From assembly GCF_024600715.1 (NCBI RefSeq), contig NZ_CP102332.1, positions 4,898,001 to 4,962,000 of the forward strand: DNA of 64,000 nucleotides, written 5' to 3'. Shown here one piece after another: positions 9,532 through 17,958 of the stretch. Source of the stretch: Streptomyces changanensis (GTDB lineage: Bacteria; Actinomycetota; Actinomycetes; Streptomycetales; Streptomycetaceae). The notes below the pieces were generated by a model. It saw only the letters and a program-made list of their open reading frames with translations, made no database searches and was not told the DNA's origin. The position numbers and the translations under genes were made by a program. Positions within the stretch are counted from its first letter, which is position 1, and each line of letters opens with the position of its first letter.

Positions 9532-10659
9532 TCAGCCGGCGGCGGCCAGGCGGAGCAGCGCCTCCGGGGCCTCCTCCACGGTGTCGACCAGGGCGATGCG
9601 GGAGGCCATCGAGCGGCCCTCCGCGAGGGCCCGCAGCAGCGGCCAGGCGGGGAGGTGCTCGGTCCAGTGGGTGCGGTTGACCAGCACCATCGGCGTCGGC
9701 TCGCCGCGCGACCCGTAGTAGTTCGGCGTGGCGTTGTCGAAGATCTCCTGCACGGTGCCGGCCGCGCCCGGCAGGTAGACGACGCCGGCCGTGCAGCGGG
9801 CCAGCAGGCCGTCCTCACGGGTGGCGTTGGCGAAGTACTTGGCGATGTGCCCGGCGAAGGCGTTGGGCGGCTCGTGGCCGTAGAACCACGTGGGGACGCC
9901 GATCGAGTCGCCGCCCCCGGGCCAGCGGTCGCGCACGTCGAACGCGGCGCGCGCCCAGGCGCCGACGGACGGCACGTACGACGGCTCCTTGCCGAGCAGC
10001 AACAGCGCCTCGTCCAGCATGCCGTCGGGGTGGGGGGCCGCGTACGCGCCGAGGTTGGCGGCCTCCATCGCGCCCGGCCCGCCCCCGGTCGCGACGGTCA
10101 GCCCGGCACGGGCGAGACTCCGGCCGAGGCGGGCGGCGCCCGCGTACGCGTCGGTGCCGCGCGCCATGGCGTGCCCGCCCATCACCCCGACGACGGGCAC
10201 GCCCGCCAGCCGCTCGTCGAGCGCGTCGGAGATCGCGTCGTCGTGCACGGAGCGCAGCATCGACGCGAAGACGTCGCCGTCCCGCATGGTCCGCTGGAAC
10301 CACGCGTACGTCCGCGCGTCCGGCGTCGCCGCGTAGCCGTGTTCCGCGTCCAGCCCGGCGAAGAGCTCGTCGGGGGTGTACAGCAGCCCCCGGTAGGGAG
10401 CGAAGGGCAGGTCGGGCACGGGCGGGAACACCAGCGCCCCGTCCGCGCGGACCTTGGCCGCCGCGTCGGGTGCCATCGGGCAGCCGAGGAAGACGGCGGC
10501 GGTGGTGTCGGCCGCCATGAGCGCCGCCGTACGGTCCGTCAGGTCGAGGGCCTGCAGCCGCCAGCCGACGAGGCTGCCGCCCGCCGCGACCCGGTCGAAC
10601 TCCTCCAGCGTCTCGATCTCACGGTCGTGCCGGTGCCCGTGTCGGTGGGGGTGCGCCAT
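9532..10659 (-). CDS. LOG-family Rossmann-fold nucleotide-binding protein
   Basis: Protein of 375 residues with a C-terminal lysine-decarboxylase-like/LOG domain. It has the glycine-rich GGGPGAMEAANLGA and a degenerate PGGxGT motif that reads LPGAAGTVQEIFD. LOG and PpnN proteins hydrolyse nucleoside 5'-monophosphates to free base and ribose phosphate. The N-terminal 170 residues have no assignment beyond family resemblance to larger LOG proteins. The start MAHPHRHGHRHDREIETLEE has a His/Arg-rich beginning. It is convergent with the thiamine operon, and the 130-bp gap between holds only GC-rich inverted repeats. Substrate is unknown; the changed motif weakens a catalytic prediction. Confidence 0.75.
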   Translation of the reverse strand: MAHPHRHGHRHDREIETLEEFDRVAAGGSLVGWRLQALDLTDRTAALMAADTTAAVFLGCPMAPDAAAKVRADGALVFPPVPDLPFAPYRGLLYTPDELFAGLDAEHGYAATPDARTYAWFQRTMRDGDVFASMLRSVHDDAISDALDERLAGVPVVGVMGGHAMARGTDAYAGAARLGRSLARAGLTVATGGGPGAMEAANLGAYAAPHPDGMLDEALLLLGKEPSYVPSVGAWARAAFDVRDRWPGGGDSIGVPTWFYGHEPPNAFAGHIAKYFANATREDGLLARCTAGVVYLPGAAGTVQEIFDNATPNYYGSRGEPTPMVLVNRTHWTEHLPAWPLLRALAEGRSMASRIALVDTVEEAPEALLRLAAAG

Positions 10660-10697
10660 GGCGCCAGCGTAGCCGGGCCGTCGTGCGGGCCCGCCGG

Positions 10698-11900
10698 TCA
10701 GGGTCGCAGCGGCAGGGCGGTCAGGACGGCCACCACCCAGGCCAGCGGCGCGAACACGGCGAGCAGGACGCCCGCGCGCAGCACCGCCGCGGTGCGGAGC
10801 AGGCCCGCCGGGGCGCCCAGGCGGATCAGGGCGGCGGTCGTCCCGGCCCGGCTCTGGCGGGTCTCGACGGCGGCGGTGAGGAGGGTCGCCGTCGCGCAGG
10901 CCAGGACGAGTCCGGCGCCGAGGCCGGTGAGCGGCCCGAAGGGCCGCGAGCCGGCCTGACCGGCCAGGGTGTGCGCCGTGATCGCCGCCGAGACCACCGC
11001 GCACAGCACGCCCAGCGGGCGGCCGACGCGGCGTGCCTCGTCCATCAGCGCCCGGCCGGACAGGAGCCGGGTGGCGCCCGGCCGGTACGCCTGGACGAGG
11101 CGTCCGCACAGGTGGACGATGCCGGGCCCGGCGACCGCGAGGCCCAGGGTGGTGAGGACCCAGCCGGCCACGACCGGGCCGGGACTGCCGGGGAACCCGC
11201 CGGGCAGGGGGACCGCGCCGCCGTCGGCGCCGCGCGCCCCGTACACCTCGGCGGCCAGGCCGAGGGCGATCAGGGCGACGCCCCAGGGCAGTCCGGTCGG
11301 CGCGGGCGCCGGATCGAACGGGTCGCGGGCCTCGGCGGGCACGGCCACGCCGTCGCCCCGCGCGGCGCCCCGGCGCCCGCCGACGCGCCGCCCGCGGGGG
11401 AGCAGGACGAGGCCGGTCGTGGCGTACGCGACGGCGGGGACGACGGCCAGCAGGGTCAGCGCGGCCGGTACGGGCAGGGGCCGCCCGGCGCCGAGGAGGC
11501 CGGCGGCCGCCCCGTCGAACGGCAGCCCCGACAGGCCGCCGCGCAGGTGGAGGAAGAGCAGGAGCGCCACGGCCGAGCCGAGCGCGCAGACGAGGGCGGT
11601 GGACGCGGCGGCCAGCGCGGCGAGGCGGGCGGGGCCGAGGCCGACGGCGGAGAGCCCGCGCCGCGGCCGGGTGACCGCGTCGGTACGGGCGACGGCGACG
11701 GCCAGGTACACGGCCGCGGAGAGCGGCAGCACGCTCCATCCGAGGCGCACCAGGGCGGCGGAGGACCGGTCGGGGTGCGCGACCGCGTGGCCGAGGGCGC
11801 CCAGCAGCAGGAAGCCCACCCCGGCGGAGGCCGCGGCGACCAGCAGGCGGCGCAGGACGAGGAAGGGGTGGCCGCCGCGGGCTAGACGGAGAGCGAGCAC
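10698..11900 (-). CDS. ABC transporter membrane protein (FtsX/MacB-type, divergent)
   Basis: Membrane protein of 400 residues with about eight hydrophobic segments, several very Ala/Leu/Val-rich, and no clear extracellular domain apart from a central Gly/Pro loop. It is probably the permease partner of the preceding ATPase, because its GTG start (11900) lies inside the ATPase gene and overlaps it by 19 bases. ggagggg precedes the start by 6 bases. It resembles MacB/FtsX-like export or lipoprotein-sorting permeases in hydropathy, but I see no diagnostic motif. The function is unknown. Confidence 0.65.
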   Translation of the reverse strand: MLALRLARGGHPFLVLRRLLVAAASAGVGFLLLGALGHAVAHPDRSSAALVRLGWSVLPLSAAVYLAVAVARTDAVTRPRRGLSAVGLGPARLAALAAASTALVCALGSAVALLLFLHLRGGLSGLPFDGAAAGLLGAGRPLPVPAALTLLAVVPAVAYATTGLVLLPRGRRVGGRRGAARGDGVAVPAEARDPFDPAPAPTGLPWGVALIALGLAAEVYGARGADGGAVPLPGGFPGSPGPVVAGWVLTTLGLAVAGPGIVHLCGRLVQAYRPGATRLLSGRALMDEARRVGRPLGVLCAVVSAAITAHTLAGQAGSRPFGPLTGLGAGLVLACATATLLTAAVETRQSRAGTTAALIRLGAPAGLLRTAAVLRAGVLLAVFAPLAWVVAVLTALPLRP

Positions 11901-12619
11901 GCGTCGAGCCCCTCCGCGCCGTTGACGTGCAGGGAGTTGACGCGGCGCCCGTCGAGGAGGGCCACCGTCCGGTCGGCGAGCGCGGCGACGTCCGCGTCGT
12001 GCGTGGCGAGGACGACGGTGATGCGGTGCGAGCGGGCGGCGGCGGTCAGGGTCCGCAACACCTGGGAGCGGTCGGCGCTGTACAGGGGGGCGGTGGGCTC
12101 GTCGGCGAAGAGGACGGTCGGGGTGGCGACGAGGGCGCGGGCCACGGCGACGCGCTGGCGCTGCGACTGGAGCAGGGCGTGCGGGCGGTCGGCCGCGCAC
12201 GAGCCGATGTCGAGCCGTTCGAGCCATTCGAGGGCGGCGGACCGGGCGGCCCGGTGCGAGCAGCCGCGCAGGAGCAGGGGGAGCGCGGCGTTCTCCCAGG
12301 CGGTCAGCTCGGGGACGAGGGCGGGCTCGGGGTCGATCCAGCCGAAGCGGTCGCGGCGCAGCCGTTCGCGCTGGACGGCGCCCATGGTGTGGACGGGGAC
12401 GCTGTTGAACCAGACCTCGCCCTCCTCGGGGACGACGTGACCGGCGAGGCAGCGCAGCAGGGTCGTCTTGCCGCAGCCGCGCGGGCCGTGCACGGCGAGG
12501 ACCTCGCCCTCGCGGACGCCGAGGGAGACGCCGCTGAGCGCGGGCGAGCCGTGGTGCGTGTGGTGCAGGGAACGCGCCCACAGGACGTCGTTGTCGGGCG
12601 GGGCCACCATGTCCGTCAC
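11882..12619 (-). CDS. ABC transporter ATP-binding protein with degenerate motifs
   Basis: ATPase-like protein of 245 residues of the LolD/MacB type. Walker A is intact (GPRGCGKTT, residues 45-53), as are Walker B (VLFADEP, 169-175) and the switch histidine (VVLATHD). The signature LSGGQ is replaced by [15 protein letters not shown] (149-163), and the Q-loop glutamine is replaced by WIDP (94-97). These losses suggest weak or no ATP hydrolysis, or function in a heterodimer. The start is taken as GTG 12619; ATG 12610 is an alternative with gagg at a better distance. It is coupled to the permease gene by overlap. Confidence 0.75.
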   Translation of the reverse strand: MTDMVAPPDNDVLWARSLHHTHHGSPALSGVSLGVREGEVLAVHGPRGCGKTTLLRCLAGHVVPEEGEVWFNSVPVHTMGAVQRERLRRDRFGWIDPEPALVPELTAWENAALPLLLRGCSHRAARSAALEWLERLDIGSCAADRPHALLQSQRQRVAVARALVATPTVLFADEPTAPLYSADRSQVLRTLTAAARSHRITVVLATHDADVAALADRTVALLDGRRVNSLHVNGAEGLDACSLSV

Positions 12620-12730
12620 ACCTCAGATCAGCTCGGAGCCGTTCCTGTTCCCGTTCGTGTCCCCCCGAACCGGTCGGAACATAACACGCTGTTCACTACC
12701 TCCTACGGTGTGTCGCCGGAACGGGAAACG

Positions 12731-12774
12731 GCCGCGGCCCGGATGCACCCGCGTGGGTGAATCCGGGCCGCGGC
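12731..12774 (-). terminator. Terminator of the aminotransferase gene
   Basis: A 14-bp perfect stem (12731-12744 with 12761-12774) continues, after one mismatch, into a 5-bp inner stem (12746-12750 with 12755-12759) and a 4-nt loop. It lies about 50 bases after the stop of the minus-strand aminotransferase and before the ABC ATPase gene. The inner 16 bases recur at 17729-17744. Confidence 0.75.
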
Positions 12775-12827
12775 CCGTCGCCGGACGACGGTGAGCCGAA
12801 GTGAGGGAAGGTTTCGGCTCGGACCGG

Positions 12828-14189
12828 TCAGAGCTTGGTCCAGGCCTCGGTGAGGGTGGCCCGGAGGATCTGCTCGATCTCGTCGAACGTCGACTGGTCG
12901 GAGACCAGCGGCGGGGCGAGCTGGACCACCGGGTCGCCGCGGTCGTCGGCGCGGCAGTACAGGCCGTTGTCGAAGAGCGCCTTGGAGAGGAAGCCGTACA
13001 GCACGCGCTCCGTCTCGTCCTCGTCGAAGGACTCCTTGGTGGTCTTGTCCTTGACCAGCTCGATGCCGTAGAAGAAGCCGTTGCCGCGCACGTCGCCGAC
13101 GATCGGCAGGTCGTGGAGCTTCTCCAGGGTCGAGCGGAAGGCGCCCTCGTTGTCCAGGACGTGCTGGTTGAGGTTCTCGCGCTCGAAGATGTCGAGGTTG
13201 GCGAGGCCGACCGCCGCGGAGACCGGGTGGCCGCCGAAGGTGTAGCCGTGCAGGAAGGTGTTGTCGCCCTTGTAGAACGGCTCGGCGATGCGGTCGGAGA
13301 TGACGCACGCGCCGATCGGGGAGTAGCCCGAGGTCATGCCCTTGGCGCAGGTGATCATGTCGGGCACGTAGCCGAACTTGTCGCAGGCGAACATCGTGCC
13401 GAGGCGGCCGAAGGCGCAGATGACCTCGTCGGAGACGAGCAGCACGTCGTACTGGTCGCAGATCTCGCGCACGCGCTGGAAGTACCCGGGCGGCGGCGGG
13501 AAGCAGCCGCCGGCGTTCTGCACCGGCTCCAGGAAGACGGCGGCGACGGTGTCGGCGCCCTCGAAGAGGATCTGCTGCTCGATCTGGTCGGCGGCCCAGC
13601 GGCCGAAGGCCTCCGGGTCGTCGCCGTGGATCGGGGCGCGGTAGATGTTGGTGTTCGGGACCTTGTGCGCGCCCGGGACCAGCGGCTCGAAGGGGGCCTT
13701 GAGGGCCGGCAGGCCGGTGATGGACAGGGCGCCCTGCGGGGTGCCGTGGTAGGCGACGGCCCGGGAGATCACCTTGTGCTTGGTGGGCTTGCCGACGAGC
13801 TTGAAGTACTGCTTCGCCAGCTTCCAGGCGGTCTCGACCGCCTCGCCGCCGCCGGTGGTGAAGAAGACCTTGTTCAGGTCGCCGGGGGCGTGGTGGGCGA
13901 TCCGCTCGGCCAGCTCGACGGCCTTCGGGTGGGCGTAGGACCACACCGGGAAGAACGCGAGCTCCTGCGCCTGCTTGTACGCGGTCTCGGCGAGCTCCGT
14001 GCGGCCGTGGCCCGCCTGGACGACGAAGAGGCCGGCGAGGCCGTCGAGGTAGCGCTTGCCCTTGTCGTCGTAGATGTAGGTGCCCTCGCCGCGGACGATG
14101 GTCGGGACGGGGCTGTTCTCGTACGACGACATGCGGGTGAAGTGCATCCACAGGTGGTCGTAGGCGGTCTTGGAGAGGTCCTTGCTCAC
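12828..14189 (-). CDS. Class III aminotransferase (putative putrescine/diamine aminotransferase)
   Basis: PLP enzyme, 453 residues, of the acetyl-ornithine/omega-amino acid aminotransferase family. Visible motifs are FFTTGGGEAVETAWKLAK (cofactor phosphate), SDEVICAFGRLG (PLP-ring aspartate) and the Schiff-base lysine in CAKGMTSGYSPIGA. Context makes an amine donor such as putrescine or another omega-amino compound likely: it lies next to an aminoaldehyde dehydrogenase and near a polyamine importer. The GTG at 14189 starts two bases after the stop of the lrp gene, so the two are coupled. Family annotation as aspartate aminotransferase should not be read as substrate. Confidence 0.85.
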   Translation of the reverse strand: MSKDLSKTAYDHLWMHFTRMSSYENSPVPTIVRGEGTYIYDDKGKRYLDGLAGLFVVQAGHGRTELAETAYKQAQELAFFPVWSYAHPKAVELAERIAHHAPGDLNKVFFTTGGGEAVETAWKLAKQYFKLVGKPTKHKVISRAVAYHGTPQGALSITGLPALKAPFEPLVPGAHKVPNTNIYRAPIHGDDPEAFGRWAADQIEQQILFEGADTVAAVFLEPVQNAGGCFPPPPGYFQRVREICDQYDVLLVSDEVICAFGRLGTMFACDKFGYVPDMITCAKGMTSGYSPIGACVISDRIAEPFYKGDNTFLHGYTFGGHPVSAAVGLANLDIFERENLNQHVLDNEGAFRSTLEKLHDLPIVGDVRGNGFFYGIELVKDKTTKESFDEDETERVLYGFLSKALFDNGLYCRADDRGDPVVQLAPPLVSDQSTFDEIEQILRATLTEAWTKL

Positions 14190-14191
14190 GG

Positions 14192-14698
14192 CTATCGGGT
14201 TCCCCACATGTAGGTCTGCTTCTTGAGCTTGAGGTAGACGAAGCTCTCGGTGGAGCGCACGCCGGGAAGGGTGCGGATGCGCTTGTTGATCACATCCAGC
14301 AGGTGGTCGTCGTCCTCGCAGACGATCTCCACCATCAGGTCGAAGGAGCCCGCGGTCATCACCACGTACTCGCACTCGGCCATGGCCGTCACCGCGTCCG
14401 CCACCTGCTCCACGTCGCCCTCGACGTTGATGCCGACCATCGCCTGCCGCCGGAAGCCCACGGTGAGCGGGTCGGTGACGGCCACGATCTGCATGACGCC
14501 CTGGTCGAGGAGCTTCTGGACGCGCTGGCGCACCGCCGCCTCCGACAGGCCGACGGCCTTGCCGATCGCGGCGTAGGGACGGCGTCCGTCCTCCTGGAGC
14601 TGTTCGATGATCGCCAGGGACACGGTGTCGATCGCGGGGGACGATCCACCACCGGTCCTGGACTCTGCGCTTCGGCTGGCCACGACTTCACTGTGCAC
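14192..14698 (-). CDS. Lrp/AsnC family transcriptional regulator
   Basis: DNA-binding regulator of 168 residues with an N-terminal winged HTH (about residues 25-75; IIEQLQEDGRRPYAAIGKAV, then LSEAAVRQRVQKLLDQG) and a C-terminal RAM ligand-binding domain. Such proteins respond to amino acids or related effectors. It probably controls the coupled aminotransferase and the divergent aldehyde dehydrogenase; two inverted repeats in the shared intergenic region are candidate sites. The start GTG 14698 is chosen over an upstream TTG at 14719 that lacks an RBS. Neither start has a strong RBS, so the N-terminus is uncertain. Confidence 0.9.
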   Translation of the reverse strand: MHSEVVASRSAESRTGGGSSPAIDTVSLAIIEQLQEDGRRPYAAIGKAVGLSEAAVRQRVQKLLDQGVMQIVAVTDPLTVGFRRQAMVGINVEGDVEQVADAVTAMAECEYVVMTAGSFDLMVEIVCEDDDHLLDVINKRIRTLPGVRSTESFVYLKLKKQTYMWGTR

Positions 14699-14725
14699 CG
14701 AGACTCGTCGCTCACGCAACCCCGG

Positions 14726-14741
14726 AACGATGTAATTCGTT
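14726..14741. promoter_or_regulatory. Candidate Lrp operator (inverted repeat)
   Basis: AACGA-tgtaat-TCGTT is a perfect 5-bp dyad with a 6-bp AT-rich centre, just upstream of the lrp gene in the divergent region. AT-rich centres flanked by short arms are typical for Lrp/AsnC sites, and the local AT content is unusual for this genome. Binding is not shown. Confidence 0.4.
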
Positions 14742-14790
14742 GTTCGGAGGTCTCGATCACACTGAATCCGAAGTTCTGGAGGGTCGGGCC

Positions 14791-14820
14791 TGTCGAAAGC
14801 GTGGGCCTAGCGACTAGGCT
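14791..14820 (+). promoter_or_regulatory. Candidate promoter and inverted repeat before the aldehyde dehydrogenase
   Basis: TGTCGA (14791-14796) and TAGGCT (14815-14820) with an 18-bp spacer resemble a housekeeping -35/-10 pair. The dyad gcctag-cga-ctaggc (14805-14819) overlaps the -10, a position where a bound regulator would block RNA polymerase. Confidence 0.4.
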
Positions 14821-14901
14821 GGGGTGTCTCACCCACCGGACAGGCCCCCGCGGGGCCGGCGGGTGACCACGGACACCGAAATCGACAGGAGGGGTGGCCA
14901 C

Positions 14902-16338
14902 GTGACCACCGAACTGCGTCGTCTGCGCAACTACATCAACGGCGAGTTCCGGGATGCCGCCGACGGACGGACCATCGACGTCGTCAACCCCGCCACCGGT
15001 GAGGTCTACGCCACCTCCCCGCTCTCCGGCCGGGCCGACGTCGACGCCGCCATGGAGGCCGCGGCCGCCGCGTTCCCCGCCTGGCGGGACACCACCCCGG
15101 CGGAGCGCCAGAAGGCCCTGCTGAAGATCGCGGACGCCTTCGAGGAGCGCGCCGAGGACCTCATCGCCGCGGAGTGCGAGAACACGGGCAAGCCCGTGGG
15201 CCTCACCCGCAGCGAGGAGCTGCCCCCGATGGTCGACCAGATCCGCTTCTTCGCCGGCGCCGCCCGCCTGCTGGAGGGCCGCTCCGCCGGCGAGTACATG
15301 GAGGGCATGACCTCCATCGTCCGCCGCGAGCCGGTCGGCGTCTGCGCCCAGGTCGCCCCCTGGAACTACCCGATGATGATGGCCGTGTGGAAGTTCGCCC
15401 CGGCCCTCGCCGCGGGCAACACCGTCGTGCTGAAGCCCTCGGACACCACGCCCGCCTCGACCGTCCTCATCGCCGAGATCATGGGGCAGATCCTGCCCAA
15501 GGGCGTCTTCAACGTCGTCTGCGGCGACCGCGACAGCGGCCGCCTCATGGTCGAGCACCCGACCCCCGCCATGGCCTCCATCACCGGCTCCGTGCGCGCC
15601 GGCATGCAGGTCGCCGAGTCGGCGGCCAAGGACGTCAAGCGCGTCCACCTGGAGCTGGGCGGCAAGGCCCCGGTCGTCGTCTTCGAGGACACCGACATCG
15701 CGAAGGCCGTCGAGGACATCTCCGTCGCCGGCTTCTTCAACGCCGGCCAGGACTGCACGGCCGCCACCCGCGTCCTCGTCCACGAGTCCATCCACGACGA
15801 GTTCGTCGCCGCCCTCGCCAAGGCCGCCGCCGACACGAAGACCGGCGCCCCGGACGACGAGGACGTGCTGTACGGCCCGCTCAACAACGCCCACCAGCTG
15901 AAGCAGGTCAGCGGCTTCATCGACCGCCTCCCCGCCCACGCCAAGGTCGAGGCCGGCGGCCACCGCGTCGGCGACAAGGGCTACTACTACGCCCCGACCG
16001 TCGTCTCCGGCCTCCGCCAGGACGACGAGATCGTCCAGAACGAGGTCTTCGGCCCCGTCATCACCGTCCAGCCGTTCCGCGACGAGGAGCAGGCGCTGGA
16101 GTACGCGAACGGCGTCGAGTACGCCCTCGCCTCCTCCGTGTGGACCAAGGACCACGCGCGCGCGATGCGCATGTCCAAGGCCCTCGACTTCGGCTGCGTG
16201 TGGATCAACACCCACATCCCGCTCGTCGCCGAGATGCCGCACGGCGGGTTCAAGAAGTCCGGCTACGGCAAGGACCTGTCGGCGTACGGCTTCGAGGACT
16301 ACACGCGCATCAAGCACGTCATGACCTCGCTGGGCTGA
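14902..16338 (+). CDS. Aminobutyraldehyde dehydrogenase (aldehyde dehydrogenase family)
   Basis: NAD(P)-dependent aldehyde dehydrogenase, 478 residues. It carries the substrate/cofactor motif APWNYPMMM, the catalytic glutamate motif LELGGKAP and the nucleophile region NAGQDCTAATR. The C-terminal GYGKDLSAYGFEDYTRIKH is typical of 4-aminobutyraldehyde/betaine-aldehyde dehydrogenases that act after diamine transamination. The GTG at 14902 has aggagggg 7 bases upstream. It is divergent from lrp-aminotransferase, and together they would turn putrescine into GABA. A paralogue lies at 23433. Confidence 0.88.
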   Translation: MTTELRRLRNYINGEFRDAADGRTIDVVNPATGEVYATSPLSGRADVDAAMEAAAAAFPAWRDTTPAERQKALLKIADAFEERAEDLIAAECENTGKPVGLTRSEELPPMVDQIRFFAGAARLLEGRSAGEYMEGMTSIVRREPVGVCAQVAPWNYPMMMAVWKFAPALAAGNTVVLKPSDTTPASTVLIAEIMGQILPKGVFNVVCGDRDSGRLMVEHPTPAMASITGSVRAGMQVAESAAKDVKRVHLELGGKAPVVVFEDTDIAKAVEDISVAGFFNAGQDCTAATRVLVHESIHDEFVAALAKAAADTKTGAPDDEDVLYGPLNNAHQLKQVSGFIDRLPAHAKVEAGGHRVGDKGYYYAPTVVSGLRQDDEIVQNEVFGPVITVQPFRDEEQALEYANGVEYALASSVWTKDHARAMRMSKALDFGCVWINTHIPLVAEMPHGGFKKSGYGKDLSAYGFEDYTRIKHVMTSLG

Positions 16339-16395
16339 CACCCGCGCCACCGCGCTCCGGCGCCCCGCGTCTCGCGGTCCGGCGCCACGCGTCAT

Positions 16396-16438
16396 CGCGC
16401 CGGAGCGCGGGCCCACCACGGGCCCGCGCTCCGGCGCG
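16396..16438. terminator. Bidirectional terminator between convergent genes
   Basis: A 19-bp perfect stem (16396-16414 with 16420-16438) closes a 5-nt loop, between the aldehyde dehydrogenase (plus) and the ketosynthase (minus), which end 129 bases apart. It can terminate from both sides. Confidence 0.8.
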
Positions 16439-16467
16439 CCGTACTCACGGGGGCGGCGCGGCCGGCG

Positions 16468-17619
16468 TCACGGGGTGCGGAACAGCAGCGCCGCGCTGTG
16501 CCCGCCCAGCCCGAACGACGTGCTGAGCGCCGCCCGCACCGGCCTGCGCCGCGGCGACTTGACCACCACGTCCAGCTCGATCTCCGGGTCCAGCCGGTCG
16601 AGGTTCGCCGTCGGCGGGATCGCCTGGTGCTGGAGGGTCAGCACCGTGCACGCCGCCTCCACCGCGGCCGCGCCGCCGCCCGCGTGGCCGAGCACGCTCT
16701 TCACGGCCGTGACCGGCGGCGGCGTCCCCCGGAACACCCGGCGCAGCGCCCGCGCCTCGGCCAGGTCGTCCAGCGCGCCGCCACTGCCGTGCGCGTTCAC
16801 GTGGTCGACGTCCTCGGGGGCGAGCCCGGCGTCCGCGAACGCCGCCCGCACCGCCCGCTCCACCCCCCGCCCCTGCGGGTCCACCCCGGCCTGACCGGGC
16901 ACGCACCGCGCCTCCGCCGACGCCCCGTACCCGGAGAGGACCGCCCGTACCCGCGCCCGCCGCGCCCGCGCGTCCGCCAGCCGCTCCAGTACCAGCACCC
17001 CCGCGCCCTCGCCCAGCACGAACCCGTCCCGCTCGGCGTCGAACGGGCGGGAGGCGCCCGCCGGGTCGAACGTGCGCGACGACAGGCTGCCCGCCCGGCC
17101 GAGCCCCGCCGCGGCCGCACGCCCCGGGACGCCGTCGCAGCCGCCCGCGACGGCCACGTCGCACGTGCCCGCCCGCAGCAGGTCCCGCGCCACGCCGATG
17201 GCGGTCGCACCCGAGGCGCACCCGCCGGACGTCACGAAGCTCGGGCCCAGCGCGCCCAGCTCCGTACTGACCTCCGCGGCGCTCACCCCCCGCGCCGCGC
17301 CCCCGCCCGGACCGCACCCGGTGCCCAGCACCACCGCCACCCGCGCCCCCTCCCAGCCGCCCTCCGGCCAGGACGCGTCGGCGACCGCCTCACGGGCCGC
17401 CGCCAGCCCCAGCCGCGCGGGCCCCTCGAAGCCGGTGACCCGGCAGGAGAAGTCGACCGGCAGCCCCGCCAGGCGTACGTCCCGGGCCGCCGTCGGGACG
17501 CCGTCGAGCAGCCCGTCCCACGTGCACTCCGCGGTCCGGCCGGCCGGAGTGACCAGACCGATGCCGGTGACCGCGATGTCGGTCAGCTCTCGCGCGCGGA
17601 CGCGCTCATCGACGTGCAC
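16468..17619 (-). CDS. Orphan beta-ketoacyl-ACP synthase (KAS II/FabF-like)
   Basis: Condensing enzyme of 383 residues with the thiolase fold. The Cys-His-His set is complete: Cys134 in SGGCASG, His277 in VNAHGSG and His312 in SVLGHAGGG, with Lys307 nearby. The motifs differ from canonical FabF (TACASG, NAHGTST, GHTLGAAG). The protein is about 30 residues shorter than FabF. No ACP, ketoreductase, acyltransferase or chain-length factor is adjacent. GTG 17619 has ggag about 8 bases upstream. It may make a special fatty acyl or polyketide unit using proteins encoded elsewhere. Confidence 0.8.
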   Translation of the reverse strand: MHVDERVRARELTDIAVTGIGLVTPAGRTAECTWDGLLDGVPTAARDVRLAGLPVDFSCRVTGFEGPARLGLAAAREAVADASWPEGGWEGARVAVVLGTGCGPGGGAARGVSAAEVSTELGALGPSFVTSGGCASGATAIGVARDLLRAGTCDVAVAGGCDGVPGRAAAAGLGRAGSLSSRTFDPAGASRPFDAERDGFVLGEGAGVLVLERLADARARRARVRAVLSGYGASAEARCVPGQAGVDPQGRGVERAVRAAFADAGLAPEDVDHVNAHGSGGALDDLAEARALRRVFRGTPPPVTAVKSVLGHAGGGAAAVEAACTVLTLQHQAIPPTANLDRLDPEIELDVVVKSPRRRPVRAALSTSFGLGGHSAALLFRTP

Positions 17620-17958
17620 GACGGGCTCCAGAAGGGGGGCGACGACGGGGGAGGAGCGCCACCCTAAGGGCGGCCCGGCGGGGCGCGGGGCCGTCGCGGC
17701 GCCGATCGGCGGCCCGCCCGGGGCAAAAGCACCCGCGTGGGTGACGCCGCGTCCCCGCCCCCGCGGGCGACCATGTACCGCCGCTCGCGCGGACGGCCAC
17801 CGGAGGCGTCAACTCCCGGTCGACCACGCCCACATGAAGGATGACGGACCGAGGCCGGCCACGGCCGCCACCGTCCTTACCGCACGTCCCCACGCCCCTG
17901 CCCGCGGGGCCGCCGGGGTCCGGTGAGCGGTGCCCGGACCCGGGCGTACGCTGCGGAC
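17620..17958. other. Intergenic region without gene
   Basis: About 340 bases between the divergent ketosynthase and membrane-protein genes. I see no plausible coding frame. The notable content is gcacccgcgtgggtga (17729-17744), identical to the loop part of the terminator at 12745-12760, with a 14-bp palindromic core. Promoters for both flanking genes must lie here, but no convincing -35/-10 pair stands out. Confidence 0.5.

Noticed and set aside
9532..10659. Cytokinin-activating LOG enzyme or lysine decarboxylase
   Set aside because: The protein is much longer than plant-type LOG, the PGGxGT motif is degenerate, and no PLP-binding motif is visible, so only the fold is assigned.
16468..17619. 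Polyketide biosynthetic gene cluster
   Set aside because: Only one ketosynthase gene is present; there is no ACP, CLF, acyltransferase, ketoreductase or cyclase within 10 kb on either side.
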